This document shows, one piece after another, positions 31,460 through 41,250 of a stretch of DNA of 64,000 bases. The stretch spans positions 85,112,217-85,176,216 of the forward strand of contig NC_072799.1 of assembly GCF_028583425.1 (NCBI RefSeq). The letters run 5' to 3'. The first letter of the stretch is position 1; every line of letters begins with the position of its first letter. The notes under the pieces are model-generated. The model worked only from the letters and a program-made list of their open reading frames with translations. It had not been told where the DNA came from and did no database searches. The stretch comes from Eublepharis macularius (Eukaryota; Chordata; Lepidosauria; Squamata; Eublepharidae). Position numbers and translations under genes: made by a program.

Positions 31460-31705
31460 CAGGGCTTTTTTTCTGGGGAAAGAGGTGGTGGAACTCAGTG
31501 GGTTGCCCTCGGAGAAAATGGTCACATGGCTGGTGGCCCCGCCCCCTGATCTCCAGACAGAGGGGAGTTGAGACTGCCCTCCATGCCGCATGGCGCTCAA
31601 CTCCCCTCTGTCTGGAGATCAGGGGGCGGGGCCACCAGCCATGTGACCATTTTCAAGAGGTTCCGGAACTCCATTCCACTGCGTTCCAGCTGAAAAAAAG
31701 CCCTG
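31460..31705. mobile_element. CAGGGCTTTTTTTC hAT-type element, copy 6
   Basis: Termini CAGGGCTTTTTTTCTGGG and AGCTGAAAAAAAGCCCTG. Perfect target duplications GTTCTGCC at 31452-31459 and 31706-31713. The internal palindrome is nearly perfect. Confidence 0.92.
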
Positions 31706-32042
31706 GTTCTGCCTGGGTTAGTGCAATCCTGTGCAGTTACTGTAGCCTAAGACCACTGATATCAATGGAGTAATTCTGCATAGGATTGTACTAGAAGTAC
31801 TGATTGTGGCCCAGGTGCTATTTTAACCTGGGATTGATGTTTCTTCCTACTGTCTCACTGGAAAGACTGCTAAAGAGTAGAAATAATTTTACAAGATCAA
31901 AAACTTTATCCTCCCAATATGGATGCTAACTAAATTGAAATCAATGGGATTTCCTTTCAAGCACATGTACAAACAGGCTGTCTGGCTGGATCAGACAGAA
32001 TGCTCTTCTAGTATTCTGTTTCCAGTAGTGGACAGTTAGATA

Positions 32043-32325
32043 TCATCATCACCATCACCATCACCACCACCACCACTACCACCACCACAACAATATTCAA
32101 TTTATATACTGCCCTTCTGGACAACTTAACATCCACTCAGAACAGTTTACAAAGTGTGTTATTATTATCCCCACAAAAATCACCTTGTGAGGCGGGTTGG
32201 GCTGTGAGAGCTCTAAGAAGCTGTGACTGTCCCAAGGTCACCCAGCTGGCTTCAAGTGGAGGAGTGGGGAATCAAACCTAGTTCTCCAGATTAGAGTTCT
32301 GTTGCTCTTACACACTATGCCAAAC
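32043..32325 (-). repeat. Sauria-type SINE with an ATC/ACC tail
   Basis: An expanded (ATC/ACC)n tail at 32043-32095 is followed by TTTATATACTGCCCTTCTGG, GGCGGGTTGGGCTGTGAGAG and a tRNA-like head ending near GTTGCTCTTACACACTATGCC. Confidence 0.8.
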
Positions 32326-32384
32326 ATGAAGAGTTGCAGTTTACTTCCAGCATTAGAGAGAGATTGTCCTGGGTTTTATTTGGC

Positions 32385-32770
32385 TATCTTGAGCACATAT
32401 GTGGTGCAGTGCTTATAGTGTCAGATCCTAACTCTTCCATGGAAGTTGACTGGGCCAGTTACACTTCCTCTCAGCCTAATGCAACTCACGCCCCTGACCT
32501 AGATAGCCCAGGCAAGCACAGGGTTAGCTGTGATTAGTAATGGAATGGGAGACCATCAACGAAGACCAGGGTCACTATGCAAAGGTAGGCAATAGTAAAT
32601 CACCTCTGTGAGTCTCTTGCCTTGAAAACCCCAGCAGGGGTTGTCATCATAAATCAGCTATGACTTGATGGCTCCTTCTACCACCAAAGTAACTCACAGG
32701 GTTGTTGCTATGAAGATAAAATAAAGGATGGGAGAATGATGTAAGCCACTTTGGGTCCCCATTGGGGGAC
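32385..32770 (+). repeat. tRNA-derived SINE split by a 5S-derived SINE
   Basis: The outer SINE head (GTGGTGCAGTGCTTATAGTGTCAG) runs to about 32489. Its tail resumes with AACTCACAGGGTTGTTGCTATG at 32691. The sequence AACTCAC is present on both sides of the insert, consistent with a target duplication. Confidence 0.65.
32490..32689 (+). repeat. 5S-rRNA-derived SINE
   Basis: The head CCCCTGACCTAGATAGCCC, AAGCACAGGGTTAGCTGTG and TTAGTAATGGAATGGGAGACC parallels the 5S rRNA promoter region (AGCAGGGTC, TTAGTA, TGGATGGGAGACC). The body GAGTCTCTTGCCTTGAAAACC and tail are the same as in the copy at 22437-24420. This is a SINE, not a functional 5S gene. Confidence 0.7.
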
Positions 32771-32883
32771 CCATTCAAACTCTAATCTCTGCATCAAATG
32801 TTGAACGGTAGCAAGCAGACAGGCCTGGATGAATCATGCAAGTTGTACCATAGCAAGTCATAGCTGTTGACCCACCTGGCCCC

Positions 32884-33092
32884 AATGAGAGCCAAGCTAC
32901 AAGGGACGCCTGACACAGGTTGGACACGTGTCAGCTTCCCTCAAGTTTTGATGGGAAATGTAGGTGTCCTGGTTGTACAGCTTGGCTCTCCATTACAGCT
33001 GCAAGACAAGGATGCCTACATTTCCCATCAAAACTTGAGGGAGGCTGGCAAGTGTCCAACCTGTGTCAGGAGTCACTTGTAGCTTGGCTCTG
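32884..33092. mobile_element. AAGCTACAAGTGACG inverted-repeat element, copy 2
   Basis: The ends GAGAGCCAAGCTACAAGGG and CACTTGTAGCTTGGCTCTGAG are inverted. Interior arms carry CAAGTTTTGATGGGAAATGTAGG and its complement, as in the copy at 40274-40480. Confidence 0.7.
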
Positions 33093-33795
33093 AGTCCTCC
33101 TGAAAAGAGCCATGCCCCCCCCCCCACATTTTACTGACAGAAACCAAAGCTTGAAGGATTTGCAGTACTGTGTGGTTGCCTAGCGGTGGCCACTGAGTTC
33201 ATTCATTTCTTAAAATTACAAGTGCTGCTTCTATGATTTTGTGGGATTTTAACTTCCCAATTTATTTATTTATTTAGATTTCGGATGTTTCTGAACACGG
33301 GGCATTTTCCAGGTTTGCTTAAAGACCTGTCTTGCCTGTTCTTGGCTTTGATCACCGTATTTAAGTAGCCACAGATTTGTCCATGCTGAGAAGTACATAT
33401 CAACAAGAGGGGGACCCGCAAGGACTTGCCCCCTCCTCCACTCTTTCCTCTTTCTCCTCCCTGGCAGCCTCATAGCATCTCCCCTTTTCCTGCTTCCTTC
33501 TCACCTTCCCATACATAAGCCAACCTACCTTTATTTTTCTTCCTTCCCACCCCTTGGCAGTCTGTCCCTGGGAAAACTCTGGCTGAGTTGTGTAGTGCCA
33601 GATGAGCCAGGGCACAGTTGTGCAGTAGAGAACCTGCAAGGACTTGGGGGAGGTGCCTCATTTTCCCCTGTATACTTTCCCCCCAAAATGTCCTCTTTCC
33701 CTCCTCCCAGAATCTCCTGCATCTTCACCTTTCCCTGCTTCCTTTTCTCCTTCCTACCCGCCCACCTTTTATCTGCCTCTCCATCCTCAGCTAAA
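33093..33795. other. No recognised gene
   Basis: Pyrimidine-rich stretches and a C run at 33115-33126. No supported gene. Confidence 0.4.
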
Positions 33796-34016
33796 TGTAT
33801 TATTTATTTACTTAATTTATATCCTTCTTTTCTCCAGAATGGACACCCAAAGCACATTATATAATTTTCCTCTTCTCCATTTTATCCTCACAACAACCAT
33901 ATGAGGTAAGTTAGACTGGCACAATTTCACATAGTGAGCGTCCATGGCAGAGTAAAGATTTGAATTTGAGTCTCCCAGATCCTATTCTGAAGCTCTAACC
34001 ACTACACAACACTGAC
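33796..34016 (-). repeat. tRNA-derived SINE
   Basis: The TTATTTATTTACTTAATTTATA tail, CCTCACAACAACCATATGAGG and a minus-strand tRNA-like head (GAGTCTCCCAGATCC, GCTCTAACCACTACACAAC) mark a full SINE. Confidence 0.65.
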
Positions 34017-35511
34017 ATTCATGCAGTGGCTGCCATTGAACAGGAGAGATCATCCAGGCCTGAGTGAATCATGCAAGTGGTTGCTGATGGGTCTTCCCTC
34101 AAAGGCCAAAAAACCCCTTGTCAGGCTATGGATGACAGGATATGGTAGACAGGTCCCTGTACCATTGCAACAAGAAGTCCAAGCTCTTGGTTAAATGGTT
34201 TTATTCAGAAATCCAATAATTTCCATATATATGTCCATAGAATTACTCAGAGGCAAAAAAGTATCTAAGCAGTACACGTTTCTTTGATAGGAATAGGAAC
34301 TTGAAGAAAGCACAGCTCTAAATAATCGTTTCCCCCCTCCCACTTAGACCACTGGTTTGCATGGGAAAAGGTCTGGGAACTTCTTCTGGAGCTTATACAT
34401 CAGCCCAGACTGGACAAAGAGGCATAAGAGTCAATGGCAACATTTTAGACAGCACAAGGTCACTTCTGTGAGCTTCAAAGATAAAAAGATAAGACAGCTG
34501 CATTCTCAGGCTGCTAGAGGGAGAAATGAAAGTGATGGTTAGAGCATTTACAAAATGAAATCAAGACACAGCATTAGCAATGGTTCAACACCCAGAACAA
34601 TGGCATGGATGTAGGGGTACAGACATGACAGCCCTAGAAAGGGCCCTGCCCCCTACTCCTTAAATTTTACTGAAAGAAATCAAGGCCTGAAGTCTGGCAA
34701 TATTGTTGTGGTTGCCTAGCAATGGTCACTGAGGATTTTTGTTTCTTACAGTTACAGGTGCTTCTATCTCCGCCTCACCCCCAAATTCAGGTTTTTCTGC
34801 AAACTGTGTTGTCTGTCTTGGTCCCAGACTCCAGATTTAAGTATCCTCAATGGGGTCATGTTAAGAATTAGATATATAGACCTAGCCTGGTCTTCCCCTC
34901 TTGGTTTTCAGAAGTAAACTATGCCAAGTGGACCTTGTGGTAGTCACAGCACCACAAGGTAAACTCAGCTTGAATTAAGTTGCAGTGATGGTGGATACGG
35001 GGACAGGCTGCGGCTTGGGCTTGACCTAAGCAGACCCTGTGGCACTGCCAGCACCTTTGGGACCATTTGGACGTTTTAATGTCCTCATCCTCATCCACCC
35101 CTGCATCAGAATATGCATTAAAGGGTTAGAATAAAGAAGATTCATATGCCAGATGTGAGAAAAGCCTATAACCTTCTAGTTGCAAGGGATACAAGCATCT
35201 TTCCTTCAGGTCATGCCACAGATGATAAGGATGTTTCAAAATTCTTTGCAACCGATCTCTCCTGATTGCGGAGCTTTGAATTACCTGGTCTCTTTTCCAA
35301 AATGGAGCCATGATTCCATGTTTTATTTCCAAATTTTGTACAGAACACGACGTGCACTCTCTTTGTCTCCAGATTCAGTCCCTGTAGTTTATGTGCGTCT
35401 TCCTCTCCCCTCCCCAGCCCTATTATCAATATGCATATATGCACTAAAAAAAGAAGAAGCAATCTTGATGTGATTGTGCATATACTTGTGCCAAGGTTCT
35501 TTTTTTTGGTT
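34017..35511. other. No recognised gene
   Basis: About 1.5 kb. The 34120-34560 part has a TTTTATTCAG signal on a repeat-like background, but I could not delimit an element. No coding exon is seen. Confidence 0.35.
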
Positions 35512-35795
35512 GTTGTGGGTTTTCCGGGCTGTATTGCCGTGGTCTTGGCATTGTAGTTCCTGACGTTTTGCCAGCAGCTGTGGCTGGCATCTTCAGAGGT
35601 GTAGCACCAAAAGACAGAGATCTCTCAGTGTCTGAGAGATCTCTCTGACACTGAGAGATCTCTGTCTTTTGGTGCTACACCTCTGAAGATGCCAGCCACA
35701 GCTGCTGGCGAAACGTCAGGAACTACAATGCCAAGACCATGGCAATACAGCCCGGAAAACCCACAACAACCATCGTTCTCCGGCGGTGAAAGCCT
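35512..35795. mobile_element. Penelope-like tail as a near-perfect inverted dimer
   Basis: Two arms of about 135 bp mirror each other around 35641. The outer ends GGTTGTTGTGGGTTTTCCGG and CCCGGAAAACCCACAACAACC are complementary, as are CCACAGCTGCTGGC blocks. The right arm carries CTGAAGATGCCAGCC and GCTGGCGAAACG. The sequence is of the type often found at Penelope-like element termini in amniotes. Confidence 0.65.
35683..35722 (+). ncRNA. Hammerhead-like motif, right arm
   Basis: CTGAAGA (35683-35689) is followed by one T, the stem strand GCCAGC, a 7-nt loop, the stem strand GCTGGC (35704-35709) and GAAA (35710-35713). Six Watson-Crick pairs close stem II. The core matches the hammerhead consensus CUGANGA and GAAA apart from one extra nucleotide after CUGANGA. 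Confidence 0.45.
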
Positions 35796-36191
35796 TCGAC
35801 AATATGTTCTTTTTTTTTTTTTACTGTCTTAGCAATGTGCAAGGGTGCATATTCATATTCAACTAGAACACTGCACAAAAAGAATTGTGATACAACCAGT
35901 GCTTTAGTAATGGGGTGCACAGAGATTAAGAGGCATACGTGACCCAGTAACTGAAAGATGGGCCAAATTGTACATTTTCCAATTTTGGAATTAATTTTAC
36001 AGATTCTCCTAGTTAAACCAGAATTCTGAAGGTATGCAAGGAAGGGCAAAACGAAATTAAGAAAAAATAGAACAGTTCTGGGGAGGGGAGTTATGGGTCA
36101 AATAACTCCCCTCAGGGCCATTTCTGGTCAGGAAAAGCATGGAGAGGCAGGAGGTCCTGAGCCGAATCTACCCCCTGCAGACCTTTAAAAT
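35796..36191. other. No recognised feature
   Basis: Nothing supported beyond a T run at 35809-35821. Confidence 0.4.
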
Positions 36192-36665
36192 TGTATTTAT
36201 TTTTTATTTATTTATTTTACTTCATTTATACCCTACCTTTCTCCCCAATGAGGACCCAAAGTGGTTTATATCATTCTCCTCTGCACCATTTTCCCACAAA
36301 ACTGTTTGGCGCAGTGGTGAAGAGCAGCAGGACTCTAATCTGGAGATCTGGGTTTGATTCCCGACTCCTCTGCTTGAAGCCAGTGGAGTGACCTTGAGTT
36401 AGTCACAGCTCTCTCAGAGCTCTCTCAGCCCCACCTACCTCACTGGGGTCTATTTGTGGGGATAATAATAACAATGACTTCGTAAACCACACTGAGAGTG
36501 GTAATAATCTTTCCAGAGGAGCAGTATTTAAATGGAGTGTTATTGTTATGCCTTGTGAGGTGAGGAAGCCTGTGACTGGCCCAAGGTCACCCAGGGAGCT
36601 TCCGTGATAGAGTGGGGATTCGAACCTGGGTCTCCCAGACCCTAGTCATTCTAGCCACTGCTCTA
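36192..36665 (-). repeat. tRNA-derived SINE split by a Sauria SINE
   Basis: The tail (TTTATTTATTTTACTTCATTTATA, CTCCCCAATGAGGACCC) lies at 36192-36300. The head (CTGGCCCAAGGTCACCC, GGATTCGAACCTGGGTC on the plus strand) lies at about 36540-36665. Confidence 0.65.
36301..36539 (+). repeat. Sauria-type SINE nested in an older SINE
   Basis: The head TGTTTGGCGCAGTGGTGAAG, box B GGGTTTGATTCCCG, the CTCTCTCAGAGCTCTCTCAG body and a GATAATAATAACAATGAC tail are seen. It is younger than its host SINE. Confidence 0.7.
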
Positions 36666-36821
36666 CATTCATGTCCCAGGAAAACAAACCCAAGTCCTTA
36701 GAAAATGAAATAATGCAGTTTGGACCTTTGTTAAAAGCTTTAGTGAAATGTTTTGCCCTGGTACCTAAAGACAGTAAGACCAAGCAAGCTGCAAGGGGAA
36801 GAGCATTCCAAAGGTGAGGGG

Positions 36822-37660
36822 TAGAGATGGGCACGAATCCAATTACGACCCAAAAAAACCCATGAACCCGGCTGGTTCATGGTTCACGAACCACGGTTCA
36901 TGGAAGCTCCTTTCTACAAACTTCCACGAACTGGTTACTGGTTTGGGTTTGTTTGGGTTGTATTAGGAAAGGGACAGTTTAAATGGCCATTTCCCCGAGG
37001 AAATGGCCATTTAAGCTTTTCCTGCAGCTTGCAAGTGGCAGGTCCCTTTAAACTATCAGCTGGCAGGCGGCAGGGGGGATCCCCCCCTTGCCACCTGACA
37101 GCTGATAGTTTAAAGGGACCTGCCACTTGCAAGCGGCAGGGCCCTTTAAATGGCCCACAAACCCCAGCCCCAGGCCCAGCCCTCCAGCCCCCACCCCCCA
37201 GCCCCACACTTACCTTGATGACTCCTGCGGCCCACAACCTCCTCCCCCTCCTCCTGCGAGGGGAGGCAAGGCCGTTTTGGGCCTCCTCTGCCCCTGCACA
37301 TGCCCATAGAGGGATGGAGGAGGCCGAAAACAGCCTTGCCCCTCAAATGGCTGCCGCGGTGGCCATTTTAGGGGTGAGAAGGCCGTTTTTGGCCTCCTCT
37401 GCCAGCCTGAAGGCCCGCAGAGGCACGGAGGAGGCCAAAAATGGCCTTCCTGCCCTTCGCAGGAGGAGAGGAAGGATGCTGCATGCCGCAGAGGAAGGTA
37501 AGTGTAGGGCTGGGTTTGGGGCTGGGGGGTGGGGGGGGCTGGGTTTGGGCAGTTTAAAGGGCCCTGCCATAGGCAGGTCCCTTTAAACTATCAGCTGGCA
37601 GGTGGCAAGGGGGGATCCCCCCGCCTCCTGCCAGCTGATAGTTTAAAGGGACCTTCCCAA
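36822..37660. mobile_element. hAT-like element with internal palindromes
   Basis: The left end TAGAGATGGGCACGAATCC matches the terminus of the hAT elements at 22558 and 58532. The interior holds a perfect palindrome around AAATGGCCATTTCCCCGAGG and two copies of a longer palindrome with TTTAAACTATCAGCTGGCAGG (37041-37135 and 37570-37655), with a GC-rich centre. The right terminus was not found; the sequence runs into a Bov-B remnant. Open frames in the GC-rich centre are not credible genes. Confidence 0.5.
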
Positions 37661-37689
37661 ACATCCTATCATTAACAGACTTGCTCAGA

Positions 37690-39174
37690 CTTGCAAACTG
37701 GAGGATGTGGCTTCTTTTATTTAATCAAGCCATCTCGTTTTAGGTCTTCCTCTTTTCCTACTGCCTTCCACTTTTCCTAGCATTATTGACTTTGCCAGAG
37801 AATCTTGTCTTCTCAAGATGTGACCAAAGTTCAATAGCCTCAGTTTTGTCATTTTAGCTTCTAGGGAGAATTCAGGCTTGATTTGATCTAGAACCTGCTG
37901 ATTTGTCTTTTTGGACATCCATGGTATCTGCAAAACTCTCCTTCAGTAGCATATTTCAACTGAACCAATTTTCTTCCTGTTAGAGTTCTTCACTGTCCAA
38001 CGTCCACATCCATACATATTAATGGGGAATACCATTGGATTATCTTTATCTTGGACCCCAGAAAGACATCTTTATCTTTTAAGGATCTTTTCTAGTTCCC
38101 TCACAGCTGCTGTACCAAATCTCAATCTTCTGATTTCTTGCTTGGTTGATGATTGAGACAAAGAACAGAAAATCTTGAACCATTTCAATTTCCTCATTGT
38201 CTTCTTTAAAACTGTGTAATTCCTCAATAGTCATTACTTTTGTCTTCTTGACGTTCAGCTGCAATCCTGCTTTGATGCATTCTTCTTTAACCTTCATCTG
38301 TAGTCACTTCAAGTCTTCGCTATTTTCTGCCAGTAATGTGGTGTCATCTGCATAAATTGTTAATGTTCCTTCTACCAATTTTCACTCCACTTTCTTCTAG
38401 GTCTCATCCAGCTTTCCTTATGAAAGGCTTTGCATTGAGGTTGAACAGGTAGGGAGATAATAATATGCATCCTTGTGTGACATCTTTGGCAATTGGAAAC
38501 CATTCTGTTTCCCCATATTTTCTCCTGACAGTAGCCTCTTGTCCAGACTACAGGCTGTCTCTCCTGGAGTTCCAGGTTACCATTCCTCTTTTAGCTACCT
38601 GCTGACCCAAGGGATTCCATTCCAAATGACCCCAAACCAACTTACGGTTGAGCCAAGAGAAGGATGCTTCCTGTGTATTATAGCAGTAGTTTATTTAAAC
38701 ATGCGGTAAAAGCGGTCATCTTTCCCCTTCCTCATGGCAGATGCTCAGTACAGACAAAGGGAGGAAGAGAGGTTGTAAAAATCACACTAAAGCAGGAACA
38801 AGATCAATATTGGATTCAAATATCCCTCGCCCCATTGGTGGCAGTGTAGACTACAATTCCCATCATTTAAAGCCTTGAAGAGGCAACACACATTTTTGAT
38901 AGAGCTAATACAAGCTTCTAAGCTGTGACTAACAGCGCACTGTCCATCCAATCCGATGTTGTAGCACTCTCATTTCTTTTAACACTATCCATAGATTTTC
39001 TTGATCTGCCTTGTCAAAAGCTTTGCTGTAATCTATAAAACTCAGGCTGATTTTCTTCTGGTCCATTAGCCATTGTAAATTTGCAGTGTGATCTCTGGTG
39101 TCTTTTCCTTTTCTAAATCCAGCTGCACGGTGCTCTGATCCAGGGAAGGAAACAGTCCAAGGGTTCCATTGCTG
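37690..39174 (-). mobile_element. Bov-B/RTE LINE remnant, split
   Basis: Decayed RTE-type coding blocks appear on the minus strand in the right order. From 39170 leftwards: AAGFRKGKDTRDHTANLQWLM and FIDYSKAFDKAD (RT motif A), then TVRRKYGETEWFPIAKD, QGCILLSPYLFNLNAKPF (motif B), KAGLQLNVKKTKVMT, and near 37730-37930 the C-terminal SLEAKMTKLRLLNFGHILRR and RKRGRPKTRWLD. These are hallmarks of Bov-B. An insertion at 38556-38934 separates the motif A block from motif B. It is dead, with multiple stops and shifts. Confidence 0.85.
38556..38934. mobile_element. Possible solo LTR inside Bov-B
   Basis: This 379-bp segment interrupts Bov-B codons exactly. It starts TGTCTCTCCTGG and ends GACTAACA, giving TG...CA on either strand. 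I could not see a clean target duplication, so the LTR call is tentative. Confidence 0.35.
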
Positions 39175-40118
39175 CCATGACAGGGGAGTTACGAGAGCCA
39201 GCACCCAGTCACCCTGACCTGCAGCCGTGCTCTCTCCTCTGCCTGAAGGGGGGTTATGGCCGAGGGAGTCTGCATGCAGCCCTGATATGGGCTGCAAGCA
39301 TCCACCCCCAATCCACTGCTCCAAGGCAGCTCTATTGAGCATGGTTTCCTGGGTGGTTGTGTCACAAGCTGGGCCAGCCCAAGCAGGGTGGTGCAGGTCC
39401 AAACCTTGATACCAACTCCAGAGGGAGTTTCACGAGCCAAAAGCCAAGTCAAAGCAGTGGTCAGAGCACAAGCTAATGCCAGAGTTGAGTCCAGAGTCCA
39501 AGAGCAAGGTCAGGCACAGTCCAAGGTCAGTTACCGGTAGTGTCAGGTCCAACAGTAGGCACGGGCAAGGTGCACGGAGTGGTTGCAGGCAGTAGAGACA
39601 TTGCTTCCACACCTGGCTGTTGCTCCTGACTGGCTTTTATAGCCAGGCATGGTTTTCAGCCAGCTGCTGGGGCTCCATCCTGAAGCTACTCATCATCACT
39701 CTCCAGCAGCTGGCGTTGGCTCAGGAGACGAGCACTGCGCCGTCTCTCCTGCAGCTCCAGTCTCTGGCGCTGTCTGCGGCGTTCTCTGGGTGTGGGTGAA
39801 CCTGGGGGGGTGGAAGCCTCTGGCTGGGCTTCCCCTGTGGTGCTGGCAGTCCCTGACTGAGCTTCCCCTGTGGAAGTCCCTGGCTGCACTTCCCCTGTGG
39901 TGCTGGGGCTGGAGAGTACTGATGGCTCTGCTTCAGCTGCTGGCTGTAGGCTCCGATTAGCCAACAGCTGTGGCTCCTGATTACCAGCCTCTGCTGAGTC
40001 AGGGCTGGCTGCATGGAGCTCCTCTTCTCCTGAGGAGTCCTGGCTGGCTACACGAAGCCCCTCTCCTCCTGAGGAGGAGTCCTCGCTCTCACTGAGCCCA
40101 GGCTGGGCCATGACAGGT
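39175..40118 (-). mobile_element. Insertion with a 10-bp flanking repeat and a Ser/Glu-rich open frame
   Basis: CCATGACAGG occurs at both edges (39175-39184 and 40109-40118). Codons on the left belong to Bov-B. The minus-strand frame from 40153 to 39686 reads through the edge and encodes a Ser/Glu/Gly-rich segment (SESEDSSSGG, SGEEELHAAS) followed by an Arg-rich end (RERRRQRQRLELQERRRS). Such frames occur in LTRs and gag-leader regions of reptile retrotransposons, but I recognise no domain. It may be a solo LTR. Confidence 0.4.
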
Positions 40119-40273
40119 TGCCTCTTTGTCAGGCACGGGCTATGGTGCCTCAAGGTTACATTGGAATAAAATGAGAAATGGCTAACTAGGCTGCATCTTT
40201 GCTAGCTTCTGGACTAGAGACTTTCTTCAGACTGTTACGTCTTAGATGGTAAAAGTCAGACTAGAGATTGAAC

Positions 40274-40480
40274 CTTGGAGCCAAGCTACAAGTGACGCCT
40301 GACACAGGTTGGACACTTGTCAGCTTCCCTCAAGTTTTGATGGGAAATGTAGGCATCTTGGTCTTGCAGCTGTAATGGAGAGCCAAGCTGTAAAACCAGG
40401 ACGCCTACATTTCCCATCAAAACTTGAGGGAAGCTGACAAGTGTCCAACCTGTGTCAGGCATCACTTGTAGCTTGGCTCT
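40274..40480. mobile_element. AAGCTACAAGTGACG inverted-repeat element, copy 3
   Basis: The ends TTGGAGCCAAGCTACAAGTG and CACTTGTAGCTTGGCTCTTAG are inverted. The interior matches copy 2 (AAAACTTGAGGGAAGC). Confidence 0.7.
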
Positions 40481-40998
40481 TAGACTGAACAAAGAGCAAT
40501 AAACTTCAGTATATCTTTCCACTTAATTCCTCCCACCCCCAATAAACTGGTTGTCCAATAGAGAATCCCAATTCTACTTCATTAAGCATAGAGACTCGCC
40601 TTTCTACGGTGGGAATCCTCACTCGAAACCTAAGTGGTTACATGCAAATAAGTTTACTAAGTAACATAAACAGATTTTCATGACTGAACCTAAACACTTG
40701 CTAATTCCCAACAAGCCCCCCCCCCCAAATTGGGGAGAAGGCACAAGCCCATGTGTGAGGGGAACGGTGGAAGTGGGTATGAATGAGTGAACTGCTCCCC
40801 AGCTCCTTCTTACGTAGGGGCATGTCCTCAACCCCTTGATCTGGGACTCTAGTGATGGGTTACCTGTTGGGGAACTTGAATGGGAGATGTTAGTCAGACA
40901 ATCTGAACTTAGCTCTCCTCCCACATGTGAGTGCAATTTCACAAAGTGCCCACTCCACTCTCATTCCCACCAAAAAGCTGCCCAGCTGCCTCTCACTC

Positions 40999-41250
40999 TA
41001 AGGGCCAAGCTACAAGTGACGAATGACATTTCAATGGCAAGTGAACAGACTCATGTGTATTCCTACCCTGTTCACTTGCGCTCCACTACGAGATCAAGTG
41101 GAGCGCAAGTGTAGCACAAGTGAACAGAGAGGAATACACGTGAGTCTGTTCACTTGCTGTTCAAGTGTCATTCGTCACTTGTAGCTTGGCCCTATGTCTG
41201 TTCACTTACCGATCAAGTGTCATTCATCACTTGTAGCTTGGCTCTCAGTC
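40999..41250. mobile_element. AAGCTACAAGTGACG inverted-repeat element, copy 4, with duplicated right end
   Basis: The hairpin runs from AGGGCCAAGCTACAAGTGACG to CACTTGTAGCTTGGCCCT at 41194. A second right end (CGATCAAGTGTCATTCATCAC to GTAGCTTGGCTCT) follows at 41195-41250, a partial tandem duplication of the arm. Confidence 0.7.

Noticed and set aside
32490-32600. Possible functional 5S rRNA gene.
   Set aside because: Only the promoter-like part resembles 5S RNA. It continues into a SINE body and interrupts another SINE.
36879-37586. Plus-strand open frame of 235 codons.
   Set aside because: It lies in the GC-rich, palindromic interior of a hAT-like element, and composition explains the open frame.
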